Positions 42,344-52,059 of a DNA stretch of 64,000 bases are shown here, piece after piece (position 1 is the stretch's first letter; each line of letters begins with the position of its first letter). The DNA comes from Aquisediminimonas profunda (GTDB lineage: Bacteria; Pseudomonadota; Alphaproteobacteria; Sphingomonadales; Sphingomonadaceae): assembly GCF_019443285.1 (NCBI RefSeq), contig NZ_CP080327.1, positions 1,732,001 to 1,796,000 of the forward strand, read 5' to 3'. The notes under the pieces were generated by a model. That model was not told the DNA's origin and ran no database searches. It saw nothing but the letters and a program-made list of their open reading frames with translations. Made by a program: the position numbers and the translations under genes.

Positions 42344-43552
42344 ATGAAACGCACCACCGGCCAGAATCGTTCGATTACCCGCACATGGCGCCCGGCCACA
42401 CAGGCTGTCCGTGGCGGGACCTGGCGCTCGGAACAGGGCGAAACGTCCGAAGCCATTTTCGTCTCGTCAGGCTACAGCTATGACGATGCGGAAACGGTTG
42501 CCGCGCGTTTTGCGGGCGAGCAGGCGGGGATGACCTATTCCCGCCTCCAGAACCCGACGGTCCAGATGCTGGAAGAACGCATTGCATTGATGGAAGGTGC
42601 AGAAGCCTGCCGTGCGCAGGCGACGGGCATGGCAGCGATGACAACCGCGCTCCTCTGCCAGCTCAAGACCGGCGATCATGTCGTGGCGGCGCGCGCGGCA
42701 TTCGGGTCTTGCCGCTGGCTCACAGACAATCTGCTCCCCAAGTTCGGGATCGAGACAACGACGATTGACGCGCGCGACAACGATGCCTGGAAGGCCGCAA
42801 TTCGCCCGAATACAAAGGTCTTCTTTTTCGAGACCCCGGCCAACCCGACAATGGATATCGTGGATCTCGCCTATGTCTGCGGGCTGGCGCGCGAGAACGG
42901 CATCACGAGCGTCGTGGACAATGCCTTTGCCACTTCAGCGCTGCAGCGGCCGCTTGAATTCGGCGCCGATGTCGTCGCCTATTCGGCGACCAAGATGATG
43001 GACGGGCAGGGACGCGTGCTGGCTGGCGCCGTATGCGGTAGTCAGGCCTTTATCGATGAAGTGCTTTTGCCGTTCCAACGCAATACCGGGCCGAATCTCT
43101 CTCCCTTCAATGCGTGGGTGATCCTCAAGGCGCTGGAGACGCTGGACCTCCGCGCAAAGCGCCAATCCGAGAATGCGCTGATTGTCGGCAAGTTTCTCGA
43201 GGGCCGCGTACCCAAAATGCTTCACCCCGGCTTGCCGAGCCATCCACAGCACAATCTTGCGATGCGCCAGATGTCCGCCTGCGGCCCGATCTTCTCCTTC
43301 ATTCTTGACGGCGGTCGCAAGCAGGCAATGGCCTTGCTCAATGCAATCGAACTGATCGACATTTCGAACAATATCGGCGACAGTCGCAGCCTGATGACTC
43401 ACCCATCGTCGACAACACATAGTGGCCTCTCAGAAGACGTACGCGCCGACATGGGCGTTGAGGAGGGGATGCTGCGCATCAACATCGGCCTTGAAGACCC
43501 GGCTGACCTGATTGACGATCTCGATCAGGCGCTCAAGGTGGTGGGGCTGTGA
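42344..43552 (+). CDS. metZ: O-succinylhomoserine sulfhydrylase
   Basis: This 402-residue PLP enzyme of the Cys/Met metabolism family uses sulfide to make homocysteine from O-succinylhomoserine. Substrate loop residues lie in GETSEAIFVSSGYSYDDAE and TYSRLQNPTVQMLEERIA. The PLP lysine is in YSATKMMDGQGRVLAGAVCG. The C-terminal half has THPSSTTHSGLSEDVRAD. It joins sulfur (imported by the sulfate unit at 28-33 kb) to methionine synthesis. The leader before it is too short for a riboswitch. It overlaps apaG by four bases. Confidence 0.94.
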   Translation: MKRTTGQNRSITRTWRPATQAVRGGTWRSEQGETSEAIFVSSGYSYDDAETVAARFAGEQAGMTYSRLQNPTVQMLEERIALMEGAEACRAQATGMAAMTTALLCQLKTGDHVVAARAAFGSCRWLTDNLLPKFGIETTTIDARDNDAWKAAIRPNTKVFFFETPANPTMDIVDLAYVCGLARENGITSVVDNAFATSALQRPLEFGADVVAYSATKMMDGQGRVLAGAVCGSQAFIDEVLLPFQRNTGPNLSPFNAWVILKALETLDLRAKRQSENALIVGKFLEGRVPKMLHPGLPSHPQHNLAMRQMSACGPIFSFILDGGRKQAMALLNAIELIDISNNIGDSRSLMTHPSSTTHSGLSEDVRADMGVEEGMLRINIGLEDPADLIDDLDQALKVVGL

Positions 43553-43947
43553 AGTCGCTCTTCCGTTATGCTGCGGAAACGCGAGGCTTCATTGTCCGTG
43601 TGTCGGTCAGCTTCCTGCCGGAGCAGTCCGAAGTCGGCAAGGGACGCTGGTTCTGGGCCTATCATATCCGGATTGAAAATGAGGGATTGATGGCAGCGCA
43701 GTTGTTGACCCGACACTGGGATATTCGCGACGCAAATGGCGTGCATCACATCGTTGACGGCGAAGGCGTTGTTGGCGAGCAGCCGGTGATCAAGCCGGGC
43801 GGAGCCTATGATTATGTATCGGGTTGTCCTTTGACGACTCCGAGTGGATCGATGCAGGGCAGTTACCAGATGTTGGGCGAAGACGGATCGCGGTTCGACA
43901 TTGCGATTCCCAAATTTGCATTGACCACGCCTGTGACGGCCGGATGA
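43549..43947 (+). CDS. apaG: ApaG (Co2+/Mg2+ efflux-associated) protein
   Basis: This 132-residue single-domain ApaG has the fibronectin III-like fold. The hallmarks are VSVSFLPEQSE, FWAYHIRIENEG, LLTRHWDIRDANG and the GVVGEQPVIKPGGAYDYVSG glycine-rich segment. ApaG is linked to Co2+ and Mg2+ sensitivity in enterics, but its biochemical role is unsettled. The start overlaps the metZ stop and its own stop overlaps the LysR gene (ATGA), giving a coupled metZ-apaG-lysR run. Confidence 0.94.
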   Translation: MKSLFRYAAETRGFIVRVSVSFLPEQSEVGKGRWFWAYHIRIENEGLMAAQLLTRHWDIRDANGVHHIVDGEGVVGEQPVIKPGGAYDYVSGCPLTTPSGSMQGSYQMLGEDGSRFDIAIPKFALTTPVTAG

Positions 43948-44735
43948 AGCGCACGCATCTGCCCCTGAATGGCCTGCGCGTCCTTGATGCAGCCGCGCGG
44001 CACCTGTCTTTCACCCGAGCGGCGGACGAACTGGCCGTGACTCCAGCAGCCGTAGGCCAACAAATCCGTGCGCTTGAAGACGTCTTGGGCGTCGTCCTGT
44101 TCAGGCGAACGCCAAAGGGTCTTGAGCTTACTCCGGAAGCCGAAGGCGGGCTTGATGCGTTGCGGGCTGGATTTCTGCAGTTCGAAGAGGCGGTGCGAGC
44201 TATGCAGGCGCAGCAATCGTCCAAATCGCTCACCATTGCTGCGCCGAGAGATTTTACGGCCAAATGGCTCGCCCCGCGTCTTGCTGCCTATGGCCGCAAT
44301 GACCCTGAACTGCGCTTTGCCCTTGTCGCTGCGGATGACACGCTTGATTTTACTGAGGCCAATCTCGATCTTGCAATCCGTTTCGGAAAAAATGGCGGCG
44401 AACATGAAAGCGTGCGCCTTGCAGAAGGGGCGATGGTCACGGTTGAATCGCCCCATGGTGGGGGAGACACGATGATTGCCTGGCCGGGCTGCGAAGGACT
44501 TGAAGGTATCGCCGCGTTGCGGGTTGCTGACGCAGGCTTGGCAATTGACGCGGCGGCAAATGGCTTCGGGCGTGCCTGTGTTCCTCATCTTCTGGTTGAA
44601 GCGGACATTGCTGCTGGCCGGGTTCGGGCCACCGAAAACGCCAAGCCGTCAGAGAATGCTTATTGGCTTGTCGCGCCCCTTCCGCAATGGCGCCAGAAAA
44701 AGGTCCGAGCGCTGGTCGAGGCTCTGAGCGGGTAG
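43944..44735 (+). CDS. LysR family regulator, GcvA-like
   Basis: This 263-residue regulator has an N-terminal winged helix-turn-helix (LNGLRVLDAAARHLSFTRAA, VTPAAVGQQIRALED, LFRRTPKGLELTPEAE) typical of the GcvA subgroup. The effector domain (about 88 onward) has LTIAAPRDFTAKWLAPRLA and EANLDLAIRFGKNGGEH. It is slightly short for the family, which is usually near 300 residues. The start is ATG at 43944, overlapping the apaG stop. Its targets are not evident. Confidence 0.9.
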   Translation: MKRTHLPLNGLRVLDAAARHLSFTRAADELAVTPAAVGQQIRALEDVLGVVLFRRTPKGLELTPEAEGGLDALRAGFLQFEEAVRAMQAQQSSKSLTIAAPRDFTAKWLAPRLAAYGRNDPELRFALVAADDTLDFTEANLDLAIRFGKNGGEHESVRLAEGAMVTVESPHGGGDTMIAWPGCEGLEGIAALRVADAGLAIDAAANGFGRACVPHLLVEADIAAGRVRATENAKPSENAYWLVAPLPQWRQKKVRALVEALSG

Positions 44736-44807
44736 ATAAGCCCTTGATGTGCAAATTTTGCGCTAGCAGTGTCATGGTTGTTAACCTTTGCGCGTTTCAA
44801 GGGCGCC

Positions 44808-45728
44808 ATGACAATCGACCGATCTGGATTCGGCCTCGCCCTTCCGCTCGGACTGGGCTGCAGTCGGCTTGGCTCAGTTCTCGGGCCCGGCAACGATGCT
44901 GCGACGGCATTGATCGCGGCTGCTCTGGATCAGGGCATCAGATTTTTCGATACAGCCGCCATTTATGCGCAAGGGGACAGCGAGCGACTTCTCGGTCGTG
45001 CACTTGGGAGGCGGCAGGATTGCATCATCTGCTCAAAGGTCGGGCAGCAACTTCCATTGCCGAACCCTGCGCTGATTCCCATCAAGCGGCTCGCACGATT
45101 GGCTGCTGCTCGATCGCCTGCTGCGCGGCGTTTAGTGGCGAAGGCGCGTGCGCAACTGCTGCCCCGCAACTGGTCGCCCAACTTCCTTGCGGAAGCCATA
45201 GAAGCAAGCCTGAGGCGGCTCGGCCGGGATCAGGTTGACATTATGCTCCTGCATGGCCCGCCGAGCTCGGTGCTGAAGGACGGAGATGCAGTGAACGCGC
45301 TCGATCAAGCCCGTCGCGCTGGCAAGATCGGCAGGATCGGCGTTTCGGCAGACGATGTTCCATCTGCCTTGTCTGCCCTTTGCGATGATCGCGTCCAAGT
45401 GTTGCAAATACCGCTCTTGCCTCAGTCGTTGGAGTTCGAGCCTGTCATCGCAAAGGCGGCAGGGGTCGGTGTTGCCGTCATTGCGCGCGAAGTTCTTGGT
45501 GGGCCGCAGGCGATTTCCGGCGAGATCAGGCCGGAGCGCTTCGCAGCAGCCCGCATAGCCGAACTCGCTGCGCGGCAGGAACTGGCCGTTACGCTGATTG
45601 GCACAACGAACGAAGTTCATCTGCGCGAGGCATTAGGCCAAGCAATTGGCGTGGGCAGGGGGCCACTCACATTGCGTTCGAACAAACCTTTGGCCAAGGA
45701 GCAGCAATTATCCCTCGGATTGGCCTGA
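44808..45728 (+). CDS. Aldo/keto reductase family oxidoreductase
   Basis: This 306-residue TIM-barrel reductase has the catalytic tetrad pattern: FFDTAAIYAQGDSERLLGRA (Asp and Tyr), ICSKVGQQ (Lys) and DIMLLHGPP (His). LEAIEASLRRLGRDQVDI-like AIEASLRRLGRDQVDIML is typical. It probably reduces carbonyls with NADPH; the substrate is unknown. The start is ATG at 44808 with AAGGG upstream, giving MTIDRSGFGLALP; an upstream in-frame start at 44769 is unlikely. Confidence 0.87.
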   Translation: MTIDRSGFGLALPLGLGCSRLGSVLGPGNDAATALIAAALDQGIRFFDTAAIYAQGDSERLLGRALGRRQDCIICSKVGQQLPLPNPALIPIKRLARLAAARSPAARRLVAKARAQLLPRNWSPNFLAEAIEASLRRLGRDQVDIMLLHGPPSSVLKDGDAVNALDQARRAGKIGRIGVSADDVPSALSALCDDRVQVLQIPLLPQSLEFEPVIAKAAGVGVAVIAREVLGGPQAISGEIRPERFAAARIAELAARQELAVTLIGTTNEVHLREALGQAIGVGRGPLTLRSNKPLAKEQQLSLGLA

Positions 45729-45770
45729 GTCCTCCCGGTTCAACGACACGCCCCATTAAAGTCAAAGGAA

Positions 45771-46490
45771 TCAGAACCGGATCATGATGGCTTCTGCAAG
45801 CCGCGGTGACATCGAATGCACCAGCTTGAGCAGCTTCACCATGCCAACATTGGCTTCTTCGCTGTCCCGCTCGATTGCCGTGACAATTTGCGCAGCACAT
45901 TGTTCCGGCTTCATTTTCGAACCACTGCGCGCGGCTGTCATGGCCGTATCGACCACCGGGGGCAGGGCCTCGATAACGGTAATGTTCGAGCCACGCAGTT
46001 GGTAGCGGATGGCCTTGGTAAAGCTGCGCAGTCCCGCCTTTGTGGCGCAATAGACGGGTCCGCCCGCTCGCGGCGCAATTGCAAGGCCCGATGTCACATT
46101 GACAATTGCAGCCTGCGGCCGCTCCCTCAAGCGCGGCACGAGCAGTGCGGTAAGCCGGATGGGAGCATCAAGGTTGAGGAAAATTGTCCGGTCGACGGCA
46201 TCGAGGTCGATCTGTTCACCAAGGTCGAAATCCACACCTGCTCCGGCATTGTTGACAAGAATGTCGAGCGTACGGCCCTTCATCGCGTCGACCAATGCCT
46301 TGACACCTGCCAGTGACGACAAGTCGGCTTCTATCGCTTCCAGTCCTTCAGCCGTCGCCGATTCGAGGAGATTGGCGCGACGACCGCACACAATAACAGA
46401 GGCGCCCTTTTCCTTCAGCAAGCGCGCAATGCACAAGCCAATGCCATCAGTTCCTCCAGTGACCAACGCCACTTTTCCGCGGATATCCAT
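45771..46490 (-). CDS. Short-chain dehydrogenase, DltE-like
   Basis: This 239-residue SDR has VALVTGGTDGIGLCIARLL (nucleotide site), LDILVNNAGAGVDF, the serine in IVNVTSGLAI and the Tyr-Lys pair in VYCATKAGLRSF. The C-terminal part with KLVHSMSPRLAEAIMIRF resembles DltE-type SDRs. The substrate is unknown. The start is ATG at 46490 with GGAG upstream. It follows the isoaspartyl peptidase gene by 23 bases and is probably in one operon with it and the PAP2 gene. Confidence 0.9.
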   Translation of the reverse strand: MDIRGKVALVTGGTDGIGLCIARLLKEKGASVIVCGRRANLLESATAEGLEAIEADLSSLAGVKALVDAMKGRTLDILVNNAGAGVDFDLGEQIDLDAVDRTIFLNLDAPIRLTALLVPRLRERPQAAIVNVTSGLAIAPRAGGPVYCATKAGLRSFTKAIRYQLRGSNITVIEALPPVVDTAMTAARSGSKMKPEQCAAQIVTAIERDSEEANVGMVKLLKLVHSMSPRLAEAIMIRF

Positions 46491-46513
46491 AACTTCTCCA
46501 TTCCCCACTTATG

Positions 46514-47449
46514 TCATTCGTCTGCGTAGATCGCCACTTGTCGCATGCCTCCGGAATCTGCACGGCCTCGATACATGCCTGGCGTGTTGAAGGCCCAACC
46601 CGATGTTCCGTGAGCAGGGGCCAAGATCACGCCGCCTTTACCCCCAAGAGCGGACAGTTCATCAATCAGGGTATTTGCCGCCGATAGCATATCTATCCCG
46701 CACAGTCGCGTTATGGCGGCAATTTCGTGGGCCACGCCGAGCCGAATGAAATATTCACCCGCCCCAGTGCATGAAATGGCGCCGGCACGATCATCGGCAT
46801 ATGTCCCGGCCCCGATCAATGGCGAATCCCCAACGCGGCCCCATTTCTTGCCGGTCAGTCCGCCAGTAGATGTTGCTGCGGCGACATGGCCGGACAAATC
46901 GCGGGCAACTGCACCCACTGTTCCGTATTTCATCCCGAGGTCGAACGGCGCATCCGGATTGGCAAGGAGTTCGTCGAGTTGCCGACGCCGCTCAGCCGTT
47001 TCGAACCATTCTGGTCCTGCATCCTCAATCGCTTTGGCACGCGCAAATGCATCCGCTCCAGATCCCGCCAGGAAAACGTGAGGGCTTTGCTCCATCACCG
47101 CTCGGGCGAGAACGATCGGATTGCGCGTGGAACGGACACCAGCGACGGCTCCGGCCATACGATTGCTGCCATCCATGATCGCAGCGTCGCATTCTACCCG
47201 CCCTTCCGCTGTAAACACCGAACCGCGACCGGCATTGAATAGCGGATTATCTTCCAGAACCCGCACGGCGGCTTCGACTGCGTCAAGCGAGGGGCCGCCC
47301 GCGCTCAGGACAGCAATCCCCGCATCCAGCGCAGCAGCCAGTCCGGCGCGCGCCAGGCGATCCTGTTCCTGACTGAGCATTGATCGGTCCATTGATCCTG
47401 CCCCGCCATGAATGGCGATGGACCAGCCACTGGCTTCGGCGGTTGTCAA
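46514..47449 (-). CDS. Isoaspartyl peptidase/L-asparaginase (Ntn hydrolase)
   Basis: This 311-residue plant-type asparaginase is autoprocessed. The nucleophile threonine follows the cut site in GMKYGTVGAVARDLSGHVAA. GWSIAIHGGAGSMDRS, LEDNPLFNAGRGSVFT and STGGLTGKKWGRVGDSPLIG are diagnostic. It releases aspartate from isoaspartyl dipeptides and asparagine. The start is a TTG at 47449 inside a TTGA overlap with the PAP2 stop; no ATG exists in the conserved N-terminal block before it. Confidence 0.92.
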   Translation of the reverse strand: MTTAEASGWSIAIHGGAGSMDRSMLSQEQDRLARAGLAAALDAGIAVLSAGGPSLDAVEAAVRVLEDNPLFNAGRGSVFTAEGRVECDAAIMDGSNRMAGAVAGVRSTRNPIVLARAVMEQSPHVFLAGSGADAFARAKAIEDAGPEWFETAERRRQLDELLANPDAPFDLGMKYGTVGAVARDLSGHVAAATSTGGLTGKKWGRVGDSPLIGAGTYADDRAGAISCTGAGEYFIRLGVAHEIAAITRLCGIDMLSAANTLIDELSALGGKGGVILAPAHGTSGWAFNTPGMYRGRADSGGMRQVAIYADE

Positions 47450-48000
47450 AACCGCATCGCCAAGGACATGCCTGCGCCTTTGCTGTCACCCCAAGGCACG
47501 ACCAATGCCGTTCGATTTGGCCGGTCGCGGGTAATCAGGAATCCCGAAGTTGTCCCGATCGCAGCGCCCGCCACGACATCATACCAGTGATGCTTGTCTG
47601 CCTTGACGCGGGCAAAGCCGACAAAGCTTGCAACGACAAATGCAGGTATTCCATATGTTTGGCCTTGCCGATTGAAAAGAGTGGCTGCTGCTGCAAAAGA
47701 CATGCTTGTGTGGCCTGACGGAAAGCTCTTGCGGTCGCTGCCATCAGGCCGCAGTTCGGGAAATGTCTCCTTCAAACCGAAGGTAACGAGTTGTGCTGCC
47801 GCAATTGACCCTCCGGCTTGAATGGCACCATTTGTATCGCCCTTGATCAATGGCGTTCCGACAGCCAGCGCAGCAAGGCCATAGGCGCCAATATCGCTAA
47901 GCGTTGCGTAGGTTTTTTCATTCTTGGCATAGGCCGGACTGGAGAGCGCAATAGATGATGCGACACAAGTGATCGCGATTTTGGAGATGATAGGGCGCAT
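47446..48000 (-). CDS. PAP2-family phosphatase, exported or membrane-anchored
   Basis: This 184-residue protein has a signal peptide or first helix (IISKIAITCVASSIALSSPAYA). All three PAP2 motifs are present: LKETFPELRPDG, SFPSGHTSMSFAAA, and ARVKADKHHWYDVVAGAAIG with the catalytic His. It removes phosphate from a lipid or soluble phosphate ester in the envelope. The start is ATG at 48000 with GAGGAG nine bases upstream; the longer reading to 48162 overlaps the divergent acetyltransferase. Confidence 0.9.
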   Translation of the reverse strand: MRPIISKIAITCVASSIALSSPAYAKNEKTYATLSDIGAYGLAALAVGTPLIKGDTNGAIQAGGSIAAAQLVTFGLKETFPELRPDGSDRKSFPSGHTSMSFAAAATLFNRQGQTYGIPAFVVASFVGFARVKADKHHWYDVVAGAAIGTTSGFLITRDRPNRTALVVPWGDSKGAGMSLAMRF

Positions 48001-48075
48001 GAGGCTTACTCCTCGTTTGGGAAGCGATCCTGAAGGGGTGACATACACCCGCAGGATGTGCAAGACGCTCCAGTC

Positions 48076-48594
48076 ATGATCAACTATCGCCCCGCCGTCG
48101 CCGAGGATGCGCCTGCATTGGCTGAACTTGGCCATACCAGTTTTGTGGATGCGTTCGGGCATCTCTACAGTGCCGAGAACCTGAACAGGTTCCTAGAGCA
48201 GACCTACTCCCTTTCAAAAATCGAGTCGGAGATTGCAAACCCCGACCGGTTGTATCGTATCGCCGAACGCGCGGGGCGGATGTTAGGCTATTGCAAGCTT
48301 GGGTTCGATACCACGCTTGACCATGACAGCAGGGGAAGGCGCGTGATGGAGCTCAAACAGCTTTACATGCTGGGCGGTGAAACGGGCAGCGGCCTTGGTG
48401 CGGAACTCATGGCATGGGCCCTGAGCGAAGCGCATGCGCGCGAATTTGAGGATGTCATCCTGAGCGTGTGGAGCGAAAATAAAGCGGCTCAGCGCTTTTA
48501 CGCGCGATACGGCTTTGAGAAGATCGGGGATACAATTTTCATGGTGGGAGACCATCGCGATGAAGAATATCTGATGGGATTGCGACTGCGGTAA
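48076..48594 (+). CDS. GNAT family N-acetyltransferase
   Basis: This 172-residue acetyltransferase has the GNAT core: [20 protein letters not shown] forms motif A with the acetyl-CoA loop (here GETGSG), and [20 protein letters not shown] forms motif B. The substrate is unknown. The start is ATG at 48076; GTG at 48058 is in frame, but neither has a clear Shine-Dalgarno. It is divergent from the PAP2 gene and lies 22 bases before ispG. Confidence 0.88.
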   Translation: MINYRPAVAEDAPALAELGHTSFVDAFGHLYSAENLNRFLEQTYSLSKIESEIANPDRLYRIAERAGRMLGYCKLGFDTTLDHDSRGRRVMELKQLYMLGGETGSGLGAELMAWALSEAHAREFEDVILSVWSENKAAQRFYARYGFEKIGDTIFMVGDHRDEEYLMGLRLR

Positions 48595-48616
48595 CGCCGC
48601 GCCTATAAGCAGGGTT

Positions 48617-49735
48617 ATGTCTTCGATACGCCCCTGGCGCGATATTGCGCGCCGAAAGTCCCGCCAGATCATGGTTGGCAATGTGCCCGTCGGCGGGGAT
48701 GCCCCGATCAGCGTCCAGACAATGACAAATACGCTCACATCTGACGCGAAGGCGACGATCGACCAGATTCGCAGGTGCGAGGAGGCTGGTGTCGATATTA
48801 TTCGCGTATCCTGTCCCGATGTCGAATCGACAGCCGCACTGAAACAGATCGTGCGGGCGGCTCGTGTCCCGATCGTTGCGGACATCCATTTTCACTACAA
48901 GCGTGCGCTTGAGGCCGCCGATGCAGGTGCTGCCTGCCTTCGGATCAATCCCGGCAACATTGGATCGTCGGAGCGGGTGCGAGAAGTTGTCAATGCGGCC
49001 AAGGCCAACGGCTGTGCAATCCGGATCGGCGTGAACGCAGGCAGCCTAGAGAAGGACCTGCTCGAAAAATATGGCGAGCCATGTCCGGACGCGCTTGTGG
49101 AGAGCGCACTCGATCATATCAAGCTTTTGGAAGATCACGATTTCCGTGAGTACAAGGTGGCGGTCAAGGCGTCCGACGTCTTCCTTGCCGTGTCCGCCTA
49201 TATGGGGTTGGCCGAGGCAGTCGACTGTCCCCTGCATCTGGGCATAACCGAGGCCGGGGGTCTTATTGGAGGCACTGTCAAATCCGCGATTGGCATCGGC
49301 AACCTGCTTTGGGCGGGGATCGGGGACACCATCCGTGTCTCGCTTTCTGCAGAACCGGAAGAGGAAGTCAGGGTCGGGTATGAGATCCTCAAGTCATTGG
49401 GCGTAAGGACGCGTGGAGTGCGGATTGTGTCCTGTCCGTCCTGTGCCAGGCAAGGATTTGATGTGATCCGCACTGTGCAGAAGCTGGAAGAACGGTTGCA
49501 GCATATTCACACGCCGCTTTCGCTTTCGGTCCTTGGCTGTGTCGTCAATGGACCTGGCGAAGCACGCGAGACCGACATCGGGCTGACAGGCGGCGGCGCA
49601 GGCAAGCATATGGTCTATTTGTCCGGAGTGACCGATCATCACATTCAGGACGAGGAGATGGTCGATCATATTGTGCAACTGGTGGAACAGAAAGCGGCAG
49701 AGATCGAAGCCGGCGTGTCGAAAGCCGCAGCTTGA
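48617..49735 (+). CDS. ispG: 4-hydroxy-3-methylbut-2-enyl diphosphate synthase
   Basis: This 372-residue iron-sulfur enzyme is the penultimate step of the MEP isoprenoid pathway. The TIM barrel has [20 protein letters not shown] and [20 protein letters not shown]. The 4Fe-4S ligands lie in [13 protein letters not shown] and [24 protein letters not shown] lies upstream of the ATG. The reducing partner IspH is not in the window. Confidence 0.96.
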   Translation: MSSIRPWRDIARRKSRQIMVGNVPVGGDAPISVQTMTNTLTSDAKATIDQIRRCEEAGVDIIRVSCPDVESTAALKQIVRAARVPIVADIHFHYKRALEAADAGAACLRINPGNIGSSERVREVVNAAKANGCAIRIGVNAGSLEKDLLEKYGEPCPDALVESALDHIKLLEDHDFREYKVAVKASDVFLAVSAYMGLAEAVDCPLHLGITEAGGLIGGTVKSAIGIGNLLWAGIGDTIRVSLSAEPEEEVRVGYEILKSLGVRTRGVRIVSCPSCARQGFDVIRTVQKLEERLQHIHTPLSLSVLGCVVNGPGEARETDIGLTGGGAGKHMVYLSGVTDHHIQDEEMVDHIVQLVEQKAAEIEAGVSKAAA

Positions 49736-49789
49736 GCACCGCCATTGTCTTTCACTCTTCCCTAACCTGAACCAGACTATGACACTGCC

Positions 49790-50296
49790 ATGTCGCACAA
49801 GCTGTTAGCCTTTGTCATTGGGCTGGGCCTCGTGATCGGAGCCCTTTGGCCTTCGAGCCGCAAGCCCGCTGAAACTCCGCCCGCGGTTCCGCCGCCCAAG
49901 AGCGGCAAGGTGATTGCAGTTCCGTCAGCGCCAAGCGAGATTGTCCTCACAAGAAGCCAGAATGGCCATTTCTATGCTGATCTCAATGTGGATGGGCAGA
50001 TCATACATTTTCTCGTCGACACGGGCACGAGTTCAATTGCTCTTTCCGCCGCCGATGCTCGAAAGCTGGGAATCAGCTGGACCGAGCAGGACCTGAAGCC
50101 TGTCGGTCGCGGCGTGTCAGGTCCGGTCAATGGCAAGTTTGTCACGCTTCATCGCATGCAACTCGGGAGCAAGGAGGCATGGGACATGGAAGCCGCCGTT
50201 ATCCCCAACGGGCTTGAGGTTTCTCTTCTGGGCCAGACCTTCCTTGAAAAGATCGGCTCCGTCAGCATCAATGGCGACCAAATGATCCTTCGCTGA
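49790..50296 (+). CDS. Retropepsin-like clan AA aspartic protease, membrane-anchored
   Basis: This 168-residue protein has one N-terminal membrane helix (LLAFVIGLGLVIGALWPSS), a proline-rich linker and a single retropepsin domain (about 50-168). The catalytic aspartate is in IHFLVDTGTSSIALSAADAR, and VSLLGQTFLEKIGSVSINGD closes the fold. It matches the alphaproteobacterial TIGR02281 type. It would act as a dimer in the periplasm; the substrate is unknown. Confidence 0.88.
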   Translation: MSHKLLAFVIGLGLVIGALWPSSRKPAETPPAVPPPKSGKVIAVPSAPSEIVLTRSQNGHFYADLNVDGQIIHFLVDTGTSSIALSAADARKLGISWTEQDLKPVGRGVSGPVNGKFVTLHRMQLGSKEAWDMEAAVIPNGLEVSLLGQTFLEKIGSVSINGDQMILR

Positions 50297-50341
50297 ACAA
50301 ACGGACTGGACAGGCCGAAGCTGCATCGGCAATCCGGATGG

Positions 50342-51121
50342 ATGACGGATTTGACACTTTCGGGGCGGGTAGCCCTTGTGACGGGAGCAAGCAGGGGCAT
50401 TGGTCGCGGCATTGCGCTGGCGCTTGCCCGCGCTGGCGCAGACATCGCCGTGAACTATCGACGGGAGGCTGAGGCAGCCGCTGCCGTTGTTGCCGAGATC
50501 AGCGCGATGGGCAGAAGGGCCAAGGCCTATCATGCCCCTGTGGACGATTTTGAAGCCTGTGCGACAATGGTCGACGCCGTCGTTCGGGATTTTGGAGGAC
50601 TCTCGATCCTCATCAACAATGCGGGCATCGCGAGCCGCGGCAGAACGGTCGCGGAAACCGATCCGGCGGAAATGGAGCGCGTGGTTCGTGTTCATGCTTT
50701 TGGGCCGCATTATATGTCTAAACTTGCCATTCCGCATCTGCGCAAGAATGCACGCAGCGACATCGTAATGATTTCGAGCGTCGCAACGCAGACCAATTCG
50801 GCAAATGGGGCGCCTTACAACATGGGCAAGGCAGCATCTGAAGCGCTTGCTCTGACGATAGCCAAGGAAGAAGGCGCGAACGGTATCCGTGTGAACATTG
50901 TCGCGCCCAGCCTGACGGTGTCCGACATGGGTGAACGTTTGGCAAAGGCAGTTGCCGGCGTCGACGACATTCATTTGCTCGACGCAGGCTTTCCCTTCGG
51001 CAGGGTGCCTACCCCCGATGATGTGGCATCTGCCGTGCTGTGGCTGGTGTCCGATGCCAATACTTATGCTTCGGGGCAGAAAATTAACATTGATGGTGGC
51101 TCAAGCGGCAGCGTCCGCTAA
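50342..51121 (+). CDS. SDR family oxidoreductase, FabG-like
   Basis: This 259-residue SDR has VALVTGASRGIGRGIALALA, the NNAG motif in ILINNAGIASRG, MISSVATQ with the serine, and the Tyr-Lys pair in APYNMGKAASEALAL. The end GQKINIDGGSSGS is typical of the FabG group. It probably uses NAD(P)H on an acyl or small alcohol substrate. It lies ten bases before the first EamA gene. Confidence 0.9.
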   Translation: MTDLTLSGRVALVTGASRGIGRGIALALARAGADIAVNYRREAEAAAAVVAEISAMGRRAKAYHAPVDDFEACATMVDAVVRDFGGLSILINNAGIASRGRTVAETDPAEMERVVRVHAFGPHYMSKLAIPHLRKNARSDIVMISSVATQTNSANGAPYNMGKAASEALALTIAKEEGANGIRVNIVAPSLTVSDMGERLAKAVAGVDDIHLLDAGFPFGRVPTPDDVASAVLWLVSDANTYASGQKINIDGGSSGSVR

Positions 51122-51130
51122 GAGCAGCAC

Positions 51131-52039
51131 ATGTCGAGTTCTGACCACACATCGACGGCCATCCCATATGGCATGGCAACGCTAGGCATTGCCACATTTT
51201 CGACGATGGATGTGGTGATGAAAGGCCTGTCAATAAGCCTTGGTGCCTATAATGCGATGCTGTGGCGGATGCTGGCGGGTATCATCCTGGGGGGGCTTTT
51301 GTTCCTGGTTTCCGGGACGCGGCTGCCGGCTCGATCGACTTTCAGGCTTCATGCCCTGCGCGGCACAATCGCCGCGTTCATGGCCACCTGTTTTTTCTGG
51401 GGATTGGCTCGCGTTCCGCTTGCCGAAGCGATTGCTCTGTCCTTCATTGCACCGCTGATTACACTTTATCTGGCTGCGGTTTTGCTGGGAGAGAAAATCA
51501 GCCGGGGCGCGATTTTTGCGACCATCCTCGGCTTTCTGGGTGTTCTTGTCATTCTCTCGGCGCGGGTGACGGGCGATTATCAGCCAGAAGTCCTGAAAGG
51601 CAGTGCAGCAATTCTGGTCTCTGCTGTTTTGTATGCCTATAATCTGGTGCTCCAGCGCAAGCAGGCTCAACTTGCATCGCCGATCGAAATTGTCTTTTTC
51701 CAGAACCTGACAGCGGGTGCTGTGCTTTTACTTGCCGCTCCCTGGCTCGCGGTCGTGCCTGCGGTTTCCCACGCGCCCGCAATTGTCGGGTCTACGGTAT
51801 TGGCCATAGTCTCGCTGCTCTTGCTGTCATGGGCCTATGCACGGGCAGAAGCGCAAGTGCTTGTCTCGGTTGAATATACGGCCTTTGTCTGGGCGGCCAT
51901 TTTCGGCTGGTATTTCTTCAGCGAGGCCGTTTCGCTCGCGACACTCATCGGGACTGTTCTGATTGTTGGTGGATGCTTCATTGCGGCGCGACAGAAGTCC
52001 GGTTCCAAGCCGTCCCATGTGGAGGTTGTGGCTTTGTGA
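51131..52039 (+). CDS. DMT superfamily transporter (EamA domains) 1
   Basis: This 302-residue protein has ten predicted helices in two EamA repeats: VVMKGLSISLGAYNAMLWRM in the first and LASPIEIVFFQNLTAGAVLL in the second. The repeat ends ALSFIAPLITLYLAAVLLGE and EYTAFVWAAIFGWYFFSEAV are typical of metabolite exporters. The substrate is unknown. The next EamA gene starts at or just after its stop. Confidence 0.88.
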   Translation: MSSSDHTSTAIPYGMATLGIATFSTMDVVMKGLSISLGAYNAMLWRMLAGIILGGLLFLVSGTRLPARSTFRLHALRGTIAAFMATCFFWGLARVPLAEAIALSFIAPLITLYLAAVLLGEKISRGAIFATILGFLGVLVILSARVTGDYQPEVLKGSAAILVSAVLYAYNLVLQRKQAQLASPIEIVFFQNLTAGAVLLLAAPWLAVVPAVSHAPAIVGSTVLAIVSLLLLSWAYARAEAQVLVSVEYTAFVWAAIFGWYFFSEAVSLATLIGTVLIVGGCFIAARQKSGSKPSHVEVVAL

Positions 52040-52059
52040 GCAGGATCCAGAAGGCTGCG